Source: AG25 sp035517615
GTDB lineage: Bacteria > Gemmatimonadota > Gemmatimonadetes > Gemmatimonadales > GWC2-71-9
Length of the DNA stretch: 64,000 bases
Reading direction: 5' to 3'
Assembly (NCBI GenBank): GCA_035517615.1
Contig: DATIYM010000004.1
Location: 25,521 to 89,520, forward strand
This document shows positions 8,043 to 20,930 of the stretch, piece by piece. The notes under the pieces were generated by a model. The model made no database searches. It saw only the letters and a list, made by a program, of their open reading frames with translations, and had not been told where the DNA came from. Made by a program: the position numbers and the translations under genes. Each line of letters starts with the position of its first letter. The first letter of the stretch is position 1.

Positions 8043-8900
8043 ATGGCTTTGCCTACCGTAGCCTTGAACAACGGCATCACCATGCCAATCGTTGGCTACG
8101 GCGTATTTCAAATTCCCGATGCTCACGAATGCAAGCGATGTGTTATCGACGCAATAGAGGTCGGCTATCGGTTGATCGATACCGCCGCGTCATACATGAA
8201 CGAGGCGGCCGTTGGTGAGGGCATCAAGGAGAGTGGCGTACAACGCGACCAACTGTTCGTGACCACCAAGCTGTGGGTTCAAGACACTGGTTACGAGCGC
8301 ACTCAGCACGCTATCGATCGTTCCCTTCGTCGTCTACAACTCGACCAGCTTGGTCTGTATCTGATCCATCAGCCATATGGCGACGTGCATGGTTCATGGC
8401 GTGCCATGCAGGACGCGTACCGCGCGGGAAAGTTGCGCTCCATTGGGGTAAGCAACTTTCAGACAGACAGATTAATGGACATCACGGCGTTCAACGAGAT
8501 CAAGCCCGCAGTGAATCAAGTCGAAATAAATCCCTTCCAACAGCAACAGGATGGCGTGTCGTTCATGCGAGAGTTGACCGTTCAGGCGGAGGCTTGGGCA
8601 CCGTTCGCCGAAGGGAAGAACAACCTCTTCCAGAATGAGAAACTGAAAAGCATCGCCGCGAAGCATGGGAAAACCGTCGGGCAAGTCGTCTTGCGTTGGG
8701 TAATACAGCGCGGCGTTGTCGCACTAGCCAAGTCGGTGCGAAGGGAGCGCATGGCCGAAAATCTGGCAATCTTCGATTTCGTGTTGGACACGAACGACAT
8801 GGCCGATATCTCCACTCTAGACACCGGCACGAGCAGTTTTTTCTCTCACCGTGATCCCGCGATCGTCAAATGGATGAGCGAGCGCAAACTGGATATATGA
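8043..8900 (+). CDS. Aldo/keto reductase, cassette-borne
   Basis: This 285-residue protein has the AKR signatures: a GVFQIPD N-terminus, VGYRLIDTAASYMNE (catalytic Asp and Tyr), TTKLWVQD (Lys), LYLIHQPYGD (His) and GVSNFQTDRLM. The C-terminal segment ALAKSVRRERMAEN is the NADPH-binding loop. It probably reduces carbonyls with NADPH, substrate unknown. The coding sequence is visibly AT-richer than its neighbours. It lies between a complete attC and a partial attC, so it is best explained as an acquired integron gene cassette. Confidence 0.92.
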   Translation: MALPTVALNNGITMPIVGYGVFQIPDAHECKRCVIDAIEVGYRLIDTAASYMNEAAVGEGIKESGVQRDQLFVTTKLWVQDTGYERTQHAIDRSLRRLQLDQLGLYLIHQPYGDVHGSWRAMQDAYRAGKLRSIGVSNFQTDRLMDITAFNEIKPAVNQVEINPFQQQQDGVSFMRELTVQAEAWAPFAEGKNNLFQNEKLKSIAAKHGKTVGQVVLRWVIQRGVVALAKSVRRERMAENLAIFDFVLDTNDMADISTLDTGTSSFFSHRDPAIVKWMSERKLDI

Positions 8901-8920
8901 GCGACATCCATGCAGGCGGT

Positions 8921-8953
8921 GCCTAACAGCGGCGGACCCGCTGAGCAGCTAAT
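8921..8953 (+). mobile_element. Truncated attC remnant
   Basis: The core site GCCTAAC (8921-8927) follows the reductase gene, then AGCGG-CGGA-CCCGCT gives a small hairpin. No GTTRRRY partner appears before the gltD 3' end at 8954. The simplest reading is a second attC whose right half was lost when the cassette segment became fixed next to gltD. Confidence 0.5.
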
Positions 8954-10409
8954 TCACCCCACTCGAACCATGCCGAGCGGAGCCGGCAACTGCGACGCGC
9001 CCATCAAGTACTCGTCGATGGCGCGGGCCGCGCTGCGGCCCTCGGCAATCGCCCACACGATGAGCGACTGGCCGCGTTGCATGTCTCCAGCAGCGAACAC
9101 GCCGGGCACGTTCGTCATCCAGCGGGCGTCGCGCGCGACGTTGCCACGGTCGCTCATCCGCACGCCGAGCTCACCCAGCAGGGGCCCCTCCGCGGGGCCG
9201 ACGAAGCCCATCGCGAGCAACACGAGATCCGCCTTGAGCTCGAAGTCGCTCCCGGGCTGCGGCACGAAGCGCGTCTGTCCGCCGTGGCGCACCATCTCCA
9301 CCTTCACGCCGTGCAGCTTCGTCACGCGCCCGGTCGCATCGCCGCTGAACCGCTCGGTCGAGATGGCGTAGAGCCGCTCGCCACCCTCTTCGTGCGCCGT
9401 CGACACGCGGAAAATGTTGGGCCACTCGGGCCACGGGTTGTTCGGCGCGCGCGTCACGGGCGGCTTGGGGAGCAGCTCGAGCTGGTGCACGGCGCGCGCA
9501 CCCTGGCGGTGCACGGTGCCGAGGCAATCGGCACCCGTGTCGCCCCCGCCGATGATGATGACGTGCTTGCCCGCCGCGGTGATGAAGTCGGCGTCGGGGA
9601 TCGTGTCGCCCTCGCAGCGGCGGTTCTGGAGCGTCAGGTACTCCATCGCGAAATGGATGCCCCCGAGCTCGCGCCCCGGCACCTTCAAGTCGCGCGGCTG
9701 GCCCGCCCCTCCCGCGAGCAGCACGGCGTCGTGGTTGGCACGCAGCCAGTCGGCCGTGACGTCGACGCCGACATTCACGCCCGGACGAAACACCACTCCC
9801 TCGGCCTCGAGCAGGGCGAGCCGCCGATCCAGGATCCGCTTCTCCATCTTGAATTCGGGGATGCCGTAGCGGAGCAGCCCGCCGATGCGGTCGGACTTCT
9901 CGAACACCGTTACAGTGTGCCCGGCGCGGTTCAGCTGTGCCGCCGCGGCAAGACCCGCCGGACCCGATCCGACAATCGCCACGTTCTTCCACGTGCGGGT
10001 CGTCGGGCAGCTCGCCGTGACCCAACCCTCGGCGAACGCCCGGTCGATGATAGAGACCTCGATGGACTTGATCGTCACGGGGTCGTCGTTGATCCCGAGC
10101 ACGCACGACCCCTCACACGGGGCGGGGCACAGCCTTCCGGTGAACTCCGGGAAGTTGTTCGTGGCGTGCAGCCGATCGATCGCCGCGCGCCACCGATCAC
10201 GGTAGACGAGATCGTTCCAATCGGGAATCAGGTTGCCGAGCGGGCACCCCTGATGACAGAAGGGCACGCCGCAGTCCATGCAGCGGGCGCCCTGAGCCTC
10301 GAGATCCGCCTGCGCGACCGGCAGATACACCTCCTGCCAGTCCTGAACGCGCTCCTCCACCGGTCGGGTGGGGTGTTTTTTGCGCCGGATTTCGATGAAG
10401 CCGGTAGCC

Positions 10410-10417
<8 letters not shown>
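8954..10417 (-). CDS. gltD: Glutamate synthase small subunit
   Basis: GltD passes NADPH electrons through FAD and iron-sulfur clusters to GltB for reductive transfer of glutamine amide nitrogen to 2-oxoglutarate. The 487-residue protein shows the N-terminal cluster cysteines (CMDCGVPFCHQGCPLGN and CPAPCEGSC), the FAD site IVGSGPAGLAAA near residue 145 and the NADPH site IIGGGDTGADCLG. A closing GDMQRGQSLIVWAI segment completes the FAD fold. It starts at an ATG overlapping the gltB 3' end by eight bases, so gltB-gltD form one operon. Confidence 0.97.
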
Positions 10418-15002
<4,585 letters not shown>

Positions 15003-15013
15003 TCCATGCCTCC

Positions 15014-15041
15014 AAAAAAAACCCGCTCCGTCGGGAGCGGG
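15014..15041 (-). terminator. Intrinsic terminator abutting the gltB ribosome binding site
   Basis: On the minus strand, CCCGCTCC pairs with GGAGCGGG around a four-base loop, followed directly by eight T residues and then GGAGGC, the gltB Shine-Dalgarno. Because it lies inside the gltB leader rather than after a gene, it should act as an attenuator: transcripts must read through it to express gltB. Confidence 0.8.
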
Positions 15042-15062
15042 CCGGGGTCTTCGGTACTTTGT

Positions 15063-15142
15063 TGCACGCTACGCCACCCGGTCGCTCCCACGATTGGGGC
15101 TATCCGGCTTCGGGGTAATCGTGATGACCTTCGACGCGTGCA
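15063..15142 (-). promoter_or_regulatory. Structured gltB leader (candidate cis-regulatory RNA)
   Basis: Three helices nest cleanly in the leader: TGCACGC/GCGTGCA (15136-15142 with 15063-15069), GGTC/GACC (15126-15129 with 15080-15083) and CACGATT/AATCGTG (15117-15123 with 15089-15095). The 7-base outer and inner helices are perfect. The element sits just upstream of the attenuator hairpin. I do not recognise it as one of the common riboswitch classes; a nitrogen or amino-acid signal would fit the gene, but that is inference. Confidence 0.55.
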
Positions 15143-15158
15143 TGCCCATCGCACCCTG

Positions 15159-15187
15159 ACTATTCGTTGTCCTGTATGAATATGCAA
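15159..15187 (-). promoter_or_regulatory. Putative gltB promoter
   Basis: On the minus strand TTGCAT (15182-15187) and AATAGT (15159-15164) are spaced by 17 bases. This would start the RNA near 15152 and give a leader of about 150 bases containing the structured element and terminator. Confidence 0.45.
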
Positions 15188-15258
15188 TTGGTGGAATAAA
15201 AATACCCGCCACCCGGGAATCCCGTCAAGGGCCCCATGCCGCCGCGGGCTGCTAAAGG

Positions 15259-15264
15259 TAGAAT
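15259..15264 (+). promoter_or_regulatory. Repeated TAGAATTG-N3-TTGTG promoter block
   Basis: A fourth copy of the block, diverging from gltB. Its GTG at 15272 opens a 32-codon frame ending at 15370 without recognisable similarity. The likelier product starts at ATG 15315 in another frame, about 44 bases into the transcript. Confidence 0.5.
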
Positions 15265-15314
15265 TGTATTTGTGAGAACACCAGTCGCGCGGCACTCCCA
15301 ATATCTCGAATCCC

Positions 15315-15641
15315 ATGTTCTTTCTCACCTTCGAAACGCGTCCCAAGCCTTCGCACCCAGCCTACGGTGAGGTAGGTGGAGCGGTCGCCGCCGTCTTTGT
15401 GAACGAAGTGGTTCAGGGCGCGGCTGAAGCCGCTGCCCGTGAATTTATGGGTGACGCTGGGTGGGACGTTGGGCCACTCGACAAAGCGTACAGCGTCGAA
15501 ATCGATGCATTTCCTCCGGGTCATCGGAGTCGGGCGCGTTTCGAGCAGGCATTGAAAGAGGGAATTGTCGTCACCTACCACGCATGGCCGGTGGATGCTC
15601 CGGACGATGGCGACTTGCTGGAAGATGACGGTGACGTCTAA
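15315..15641 (+). CDS. Hypothetical protein, acidic C-terminus
   Basis: This 108-residue frame begins MFFLTFETRPKPSHP and ends in an acidic tail (DAPDDGDLLEDDGDV). It has globular-looking alternation of hydrophobic segments (AAVFVNEVVQGAAEAAAREFM) and two tryptophans. I do not recognise the family. The start is the first ATG after the promoter block at 15259, with no strong ribosome binding site. Its stop lies in GTCTAAC, an attC-like core site, but no matching right-hand core follows. It lies in the second accessory stretch. Confidence 0.55.
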   Translation: MFFLTFETRPKPSHPAYGEVGGAVAAVFVNEVVQGAAEAAAREFMGDAGWDVGPLDKAYSVEIDAFPPGHRSRARFEQALKEGIVVTYHAWPVDAPDDGDLLEDDGDV

Positions 15642-15768
15642 CGCCCACGTACGTGCTACCGGCCCGGCAATGGAGCAGCTCCTGTCGATTTGGACCGGTC
15701 TCGTTCGTCGTGTGAGTGAAGCCGCGGCGGGCGCGGCAACCGACACGAACCGAATTGAGGAGAGAACA

Positions 15769-15876
15769 ATGCGTTTCATCGTCATGGTCGTGGCGTGCGT
15801 GGACAAGCGGACAAACCGAGCCATGGACTGGCCGCTCGACATACGCGCACCGTTCTTCGAGTACAGAGGTCCGTGA
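15769..15876 (+). pseudogene. YciI-like N-terminal remnant
   Basis: Behind a very strong ribosome binding site (GAGGAGAG) the frame starts MRFIVMVVA, the usual opening strand of YCII/DGPF-domain proteins, but departs from the family within about ten residues and stops after 35 codons. The stop overlaps the GTG of the following DUF4386 gene. It looks like a gene fusion or deletion scar that left the YciI translation start in front of a different gene. The 127 bases before it hold no recognisable gene. Confidence 0.45.
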
Positions 15877-16535
15877 ACGCGCTGCGGAAATACTCGCTGG
15901 CCGGCGGCATTTTTTACCTGCTCACGTTTGTGTCGATCCCCACCCTCACGCTTTACAAGTCAGTGCGTGGTCCGGACTTCGTCATGGGGCCGGGTCCGGA
16001 TACTCCGGTAATCGTTGGTGTCCTGCTCGAGATGATCGTGGCGCTCGCCGGTATCGGAACGGCCGTGGCCTTGTATCCGGTCGTCAGGCGACAGGGCGAA
16101 GCACGCGCCGTGGGCTTGGTTGCTTCACGCGTGCTCGAGGCCGCCACCATCTACGTCGGCATCGTGAGCCTCATGTCGATCGTCAGCTTGCGGCGGTCCG
16201 GCGTGGGAGCTGGAGCGCTGCACACCGCCCAGGGGCTGGCCGCCCAATATCAGTGGACGTTCTTCTTCGCCCAGAGTTTTATCCCGGCGGTGAACGGCGT
16301 CCTGCTGGGCTCACTCTTGTATCAGTCACGGCTCGTGCCACGCTGGCTTCCGGTACTGGGATTGATCGGCGCGGCACTGCTCGTGGGGTTGTGGGTCGCC
16401 GTGCTGACGGGATTGGCAGGAGCGGTAAGTCCCGTGGCAGCGGCTCTAACCCTGCCAATCGCGGTGTGGGAGTTCTCGCTCGGGGTGTACCTGACGATCT
16501 GGGGCTTCAAAGAAAGTGGTAGTACTATGGAATGA
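15873..16535 (+). CDS. DUF4386-type membrane protein
   Basis: A 220-residue integral membrane protein with about six hydrophobic helices. It has features of the DUF4386 family: an RKYSLAGGIFYLLTFVSIP start, a helix pair flanking the LYPVVRRQGEARAVG loop, and the closing LPIAVWEFSLGVYLTIWGF. Function is unknown. GTG 15873 has AGAGGT upstream and overlaps the end of the YciI remnant (GTGA), so translation may be coupled to it. No partner genes suggest a role. Confidence 0.8.
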   Translation: MNALRKYSLAGGIFYLLTFVSIPTLTLYKSVRGPDFVMGPGPDTPVIVGVLLEMIVALAGIGTAVALYPVVRRQGEARAVGLVASRVLEAATIYVGIVSLMSIVSLRRSGVGAGALHTAQGLAAQYQWTFFFAQSFIPAVNGVLLGSLLYQSRLVPRWLPVLGLIGAALLVGLWVAVLTGLAGAVSPVAAALTLPIAVWEFSLGVYLTIWGFKESGSTME

Positions 16536-16559
16536 GGCTGATCGTTCGGAGGAAGTTGA

Positions 16560-18020
16560 GTGCGATTTCAACTCGCTGTGCTGTTAGAGCGCATCGCGTG
16601 CCGCGCCCCGCTGATCGCTCTCGTGTGGGCGAGCAGTCTTGCCTCGCAGTCTCCACTCCCCGTTGCATCCCAGCACCCCTCAGTGCGCCAGGGCTACGTC
16701 GAGGCGAGCGACGGGGTGCGATTGTTCTATAGGGTGGTCGGTGCAGGGCGGGACACCGTGATCGTGCTGCACGGTGGCCCAGGGCTCACGATGGATTACC
16801 TGGCCAGGGATCTCACGCCGCTCACCGCGCATCACGCACTGCTGTTCTATGATCAACGAGGTGCGGGCCGCTCTTCACTGGTCGCGGACTCGGCAGCGCT
16901 CGATGGGCGGCGATTCTCGGAGGACCTGGAAACGCTGCGACAGCACTTCGGGCTGCGCCGTGTGACGCTGCTCGCGCACTCGTGGGGCGCTGGAGTGGCC
17001 GCGCTGTACGCGTCGCGATATCCCGATCGCATTGCTCGGCTGGTGATCGTCGATGCGATTCCGCTGCGGCACGAGGAGCTCGTGCAATTCCGCAGCGACC
17101 TGGCCGCCAGGCGAGATAGCGCCACTCGGCGCAAGATCGCGAGCGCGCTGGACGCGATGCGCGCCAATCCGGCCGACACCGCCGCATGTCGCGCCTACTA
17201 TGCGCTGTGGTTCCGACCCTTCTTCGCCGATCCCTCCGCGCCGCACCGCAGCCAGGGCGACTTCTGCGCCGACGCGCCGGAATCCCGACATAACAAGTTT
17301 GTCAACATAGACCGATTGGTCTATGCCTCGCTCGGTCAGTGGGATTGGCGGCCCGCGCTACGCCGGGTGCACGCACCGGCGCTCGTCATCCATGGCGCCG
17401 AGGACGTCCTTCCGGTAGCAGGCGGCCGAGAGTGGGCCGCCGCTCTGCCCGATGCCAGGTTTGTGCTGTTGCCGGGAGCCGGCCATTTCCCCTACCTCGA
17501 AGCGCCGGAGGCATTCTTCTCCGCGGTCAATGCGTTTCTCGAGGGCTCGTGGCCAGCGCGAGCGAGCGCGCAGGATGTGGTGAATCCCGACACGCTGGGC
17601 TTCCGCCGCGTCCTGTCGTTCCCGATCACCGACACCGCGGCGGGTCACACGACCGCGCTGGGCGATTCGCTCGTACTGCGCATCGTACAGGAGCGCACCG
17701 CCGCCGGTGGCTCGCTGGGATGGTACCTCACGGTAGAACAGCGGTCGGCAAACGCGTCACGACGCAACCTGCTGTATCACAGTCTCGGCTGGCACGGGCC
17801 GTACCCGACGGACGTGTTCGCCTGGATCCACCAGCAACACTACTATCCGGATGACCGCACCCTCAGTGTGTTCGGCTGGCCGTACGACGTGCGCGTGGTC
17901 TGCCGCGGGTGCGCGGCTGACGGGGAGAAGGAGGCGGCCCAGTTCACCGCCGGAATGCTCGAGGTCGCGGTACGGCGCCTGCCGCGCGCGAATCCTGCGC
18001 CCGAGGATTTTTCTAAGTAG
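16560..18020 (+). CDS. Secreted alpha/beta hydrolase, prolyl-aminopeptidase-like
   Basis: This 486-residue protein has an N-terminal signal-like segment (APLIALVWASSLASQ), then an alpha/beta hydrolase domain (about 45-325). The oxyanion HGGPG motif, the YDQRGAGRS segment, the nucleophile elbow AHSWGAG (Ser), the acid in HGAEDVLP and the His in GAGHFPYLEAPEA form the triad context typical of proline iminopeptidase-like enzymes. About 140 C-terminal residues form an extra domain I cannot assign, with a CRGC pair. Likely acts outside the cytoplasm on peptides or esters; substrate unknown. Confidence 0.85.
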   Translation: MRFQLAVLLERIACRAPLIALVWASSLASQSPLPVASQHPSVRQGYVEASDGVRLFYRVVGAGRDTVIVLHGGPGLTMDYLARDLTPLTAHHALLFYDQRGAGRSSLVADSAALDGRRFSEDLETLRQHFGLRRVTLLAHSWGAGVAALYASRYPDRIARLVIVDAIPLRHEELVQFRSDLAARRDSATRRKIASALDAMRANPADTAACRAYYALWFRPFFADPSAPHRSQGDFCADAPESRHNKFVNIDRLVYASLGQWDWRPALRRVHAPALVIHGAEDVLPVAGGREWAAALPDARFVLLPGAGHFPYLEAPEAFFSAVNAFLEGSWPARASAQDVVNPDTLGFRRVLSFPITDTAAGHTTALGDSLVLRIVQERTAAGGSLGWYLTVEQRSANASRRNLLYHSLGWHGPYPTDVFAWIHQQHYYPDDRTLSVFGWPYDVRVVCRGCAADGEKEAAQFTAGMLEVAVRRLPRANPAPEDFSK

Positions 18021-18031
18021 AGAGAAATCAC

Positions 18032-18763
18032 GTGACGACATCGGATCAGAATCAGCTGAATGGCGCGATCGCCCGCCTGTACGCGGGCTCGCTGGAAGGC
18101 TTCATCAAGAAGCGCGACTTCCTGGCGAAGGAGCTGCGGTTGGCGGGAAAGCGCGAGGCGGCAGAGGAGGTGAAGGGGCTCCGCAAGCCATCGCGCGCCG
18201 CCTGGGCGCTCAACGTCGCCGCGCGCGAGACCCGAAACGTCCGCCGCCTGGACGCGAGCGTCGCCGCAACCTTGGAGGCGCAGACCGCGGGCGGCGATGT
18301 CCGCAAGGCGCAGGCGAGCTTGCGCGAGGCGGTGCGCGAATTCGCCGACCATGCCAGCGCCGCGGCACAGCAGGCGGGCCACGATCTCGAGACCGGAATG
18401 CTCGTCAGCGCGGTGCTGGCGCTCGTGGGCCGAACCGAAAGCCTCGACGCCCTGCGTCGCGGCCGGCTCGTGGACGTTCCCGAGGGCGGCGGACTCGACT
18501 TCCTGGCGGCCCTTCCGGATTCGCTTCCGGCGCGGGCGCGGCCGCCCTCCACCACTAACGCGACGAGCGTCGCTCTCGAGAACGGCCGCACCCGGTTGGA
18601 GCTCGCGCGAGAGACGCTGCGTGAAGCGGAGTCGAAGCTCCGGCTCGCGGAAAGCCGCCTGCGGGGTGCTGAGGCGGAAGTCGCGGCGGCCCGACGGGAG
18701 TATGAGCGCGCGCGGCTCGGCGCGGAAACGGCCGCCGAACGAATTGCTCGCCTGGAATCTTGA
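18032..18763 (+). CDS. Coiled-coil hypothetical protein
   Basis: A 243-residue alpha-helical protein. The N-terminal region (GSLEGFIKKRDFLAKELR, then KPSRAAWALN) resembles a widespread hypothetical family of high-GC bacteria. The C-terminal third (about 180-243) is a heptad-rich coiled coil dominated by Ala, Glu, Arg and Leu. There is no signal peptide or catalytic motif. GTG start 12 bases after the hydrolase stop, with AGAGA upstream. Function unknown. Confidence 0.75.
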   Translation: MTTSDQNQLNGAIARLYAGSLEGFIKKRDFLAKELRLAGKREAAEEVKGLRKPSRAAWALNVAARETRNVRRLDASVAATLEAQTAGGDVRKAQASLREAVREFADHASAAAQQAGHDLETGMLVSAVLALVGRTESLDALRRGRLVDVPEGGGLDFLAALPDSLPARARPPSTTNATSVALENGRTRLELARETLREAESKLRLAESRLRGAEAEVAAARREYERARLGAETAAERIARLES

Positions 18764-18791
18764 GCGCAGTGCCCCCGGCAAGCGCAGGTGA

Positions 18792-18797
18792 TACAAT
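18792..18797 (+). promoter_or_regulatory. Leaderless-type -10 box (TACAAT-N7-GTG)
   Basis: TACAATTG-GGG-TTGTG, the fifth copy of the block. The GTG at 18805 starts a lipoprotein in frame with no ribosome binding site, the clearest leaderless case together with 6903. Confidence 0.65.
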
Positions 18798-18804
18798 TGG
18801 GGTT

Positions 18805-19242
18805 GTGAAAACGCCCCACGTATTCCTGCCGATCCTGCTCGGGTTCTCCGCCTGCCTCCCCATTCCGCGCACCGACCGCGGGTCGCCCCGCGTGCTTGGC
18901 AATTACCGGCGCGCCGATGGGACCCCCGTGGCCGGCGCATCGCTCGCGGTGTCCACCGGCGAAAAAGGGCCGCCATGCAGCGGCACCCTCACCAAAACCG
19001 TGACCGACTCCACGGGGCACTTCGAACTTCCCGAAACCCAGGTGCACCATTCGTTCACGATGCTGGTGGGCGATTTCATGGTGCTGTACGACGTCTGCGC
19101 GTACGACGGCTCGCAGTGGCACAAGCTGTACCGCGGACAGTCGCACCGGGACCCGCCCAAGGAAGTCGTCCTGGAATGCACCGAGCCGATCCAGGCGAAT
19201 GAAGGAACCTGCGAAGTCCGCGGAATGACCGCGGCGCCATGA
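18805..19242 (+). CDS. Lipoprotein with carboxypeptidase-regulatory-like fold
   Basis: From the leaderless GTG the protein starts VKTPHVFLPILLGFSAC, a short signal peptide with lipobox and Cys at about residue 17. The mature part has the pattern GNYRRADGTPVAGASLAVS, followed by TVTDSTGHFELPE, typical of carboxypeptidase regulatory-like/CarboxypepD_reg beta-sandwich domains. Four further cysteines could form disulfides. It is probably an outer-envelope protein of unknown function, about 145 residues. It ends 16 bases before the next gene. Confidence 0.75.
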   Translation: MKTPHVFLPILLGFSACLPIPRTDRGSPRVLGNYRRADGTPVAGASLAVSTGEKGPPCSGTLTKTVTDSTGHFELPETQVHHSFTMLVGDFMVLYDVCAYDGSQWHKLYRGQSHRDPPKEVVLECTEPIQANEGTCEVRGMTAAP

Positions 19243-19258
19243 AGCGCAGGACCGCACG

Positions 19259-20926
19259 ATGGCTCTGAGCAAACCGGTACTCCTGACCGTCGATGACGAT
19301 CCGGAGGTATTGAACGCCATCGAGCGCGACCTGCGGCAACACTTCCGGTCCGACTACCGCATCATCAAGGCGCCTTCGGGCGCGCAGGCGCTCGAAACCG
19401 TGCGCCAGCTCAAGCAGCGCGGCGCGCAGATCGCATTGTTTCTCGTGGACGAGCGCATGCCGCAGATGAGCGGCACGCAATTTCTCGTGCAGGCGATGAC
19501 GCTCTATCCTGACGCCCGGCGGGTGTTGCTCACCGCCTACGCCGACACCGACACGGCAATCCGGGCAATCAACGATGTCGGACTCGATCACTACCTCCTG
19601 AAACCCTGGGAGCCGCCGAGTGTGCGGCTGTACCCGATACTCGAGGACCTGCTCTCGGACTGGTTTGCCCGCGCGCGACCGTCGTTCGAGGGCATCAGGG
19701 TGGCCGGTCACGCGCTCGAGCCGGGCACGTTTGCCGTAAAGGACTTCCTCGCGCTCAACCAGGTCCCGTATCAACTGCTCGATGTCGAGAATGACAAGGC
19801 GGTGCGCCAGCTGTTGTCGGGCTCGAGCGGCGGCCCGACGCGGATTCCGGTGGTGCTGTTTCCGGACGGCTCGACTCTGGTACAGCCCTCGACGCGCCAG
19901 CTGGCGGAGAAGCTGGGGATGCAGACCCGGGCTCAAAAGCCGTTCTATGATCTCATCATCGTCGGCGGGGGCCCCGCGGGTCTCGCGGCCGCGGTCTACG
20001 CCGCGTCGGAAGGGCTGCGCACCATCCTCATCGAACGCAGCGCCCCGGGCGGGCAAGCCGGGACGAGCTCGTCGATCGAGAACTACCTCGGCTTTCCCGG
20101 CGGCATCAGCGGCGGTGACCTGGCACGCCGGGCCGCGAGCCAGGCCCGCAAGTTCGGTGCGGAGATCATCACGGCACTCGAGGCCACGGCGATCACGCGG
20201 GAAGACCCATATCGCAAGGTGACGCTGTCCGACGGATCGGAACTGACCGGGTACACGATTCTCATCGCCCCGGGCATGGAGGTGCGGCGGCTCGACGTTC
20301 CCGGGGTGGAGGGACTGATGGGCGCCGGCGTGTACTACGGCGCGGCCCTCACCGAAGCCGCGACGTACCGCGGGCAGGACGTGCTGATCGTCGGCGGGGC
20401 GAACTCGGCGGGGCAGGGAGCGATGTTCTTCTCGCGCTATGCCCGCAAGGTGACGATGTTGGTGCGCGGACCGGATCTTTCGGCGGGCGCATCACGCTAT
20501 CTCGTCGACCGGATAAACGAAACGCAGAATATCGACATCCTGGTGAATACGAGCGTGGCGGGAGCGCGCGGCAACGGCAAGCTCGAGGCAGTTACGGTTC
20601 GCGATGCGGTGACCGGCGCGGAGAGCGAGCTGCCCACGGCCGCGATGTTCATCTTCATCGGCGCCGCCCCGCGCACGCAGCTGTGCGCAAACGTGGTGAT
20701 GCTGGACCCGCAGGGATTCGTGCTCACGGGGCGCGACCTGATGAAGGAAGGGCACGTGCCGCCGGGCTGGACCGTGTCGCGCGAGCCATTCGTGTTCGAG
20801 ACCAGCGTACCCGGGATCTTCTGTGCCGGCGATGCGCGCTACGGCTCCGGCAAGCGTGTAGCCGCGGCCGTCGGTGAAGGCTCCGCCACGGTCAGCGTGA
20901 TTCACCAGTACCTGCAGACGGTGTGA
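19259..20926 (+). CDS. Response regulator fused to thioredoxin-reductase-like flavoprotein
   Basis: This 555-residue fusion has a receiver domain (about 5-125: VDDDPEV acid pocket, phospho-acceptor in LFLVDERMPQ, LLTAY Thr, LLKPW Lys), a glutaredoxin/thioredoxin-like segment (about 150-220, no CxxC) and a TrxR-like FAD/NAD(P)H domain (about 230-555: IVGGGPAGLAAA, GGQAGTSSSIENYLGF, IVGGANSAGQ, GIFCAGDAR). The redox-active CxxC of true thioredoxin reductase is absent from the NADPH domain. Same architecture as proteins annotated 'fused response regulator/thioredoxin-disulfide reductase'. It is paired with the kinase just downstream. Confidence 0.9.
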   Translation: MALSKPVLLTVDDDPEVLNAIERDLRQHFRSDYRIIKAPSGAQALETVRQLKQRGAQIALFLVDERMPQMSGTQFLVQAMTLYPDARRVLLTAYADTDTAIRAINDVGLDHYLLKPWEPPSVRLYPILEDLLSDWFARARPSFEGIRVAGHALEPGTFAVKDFLALNQVPYQLLDVENDKAVRQLLSGSSGGPTRIPVVLFPDGSTLVQPSTRQLAEKLGMQTRAQKPFYDLIIVGGGPAGLAAAVYAASEGLRTILIERSAPGGQAGTSSSIENYLGFPGGISGGDLARRAASQARKFGAEIITALEATAITREDPYRKVTLSDGSELTGYTILIAPGMEVRRLDVPGVEGLMGAGVYYGAALTEAATYRGQDVLIVGGANSAGQGAMFFSRYARKVTMLVRGPDLSAGASRYLVDRINETQNIDILVNTSVAGARGNGKLEAVTVRDAVTGAESELPTAAMFIFIGAAPRTQLCANVVMLDPQGFVLTGRDLMKEGHVPPGWTVSREPFVFETSVPGIFCAGDARYGSGKRVAAAVGEGSATVSVIHQYLQTV

Positions 20927-20930
20927 TTCG

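Noticed and set aside
15272..15370. A 32-codon GTG frame after the 15259 promoter block
   Set aside because: No similarity and no conservation evidence; kept only as part of the discussion of the repeated promoter block.
15636..15642. GTCTAAC at the end of the 108-residue hypothetical gene as a complete attC
   Set aside because: The right-hand core is missing, so a functional site is not supported; only mentioned as a possible scar.
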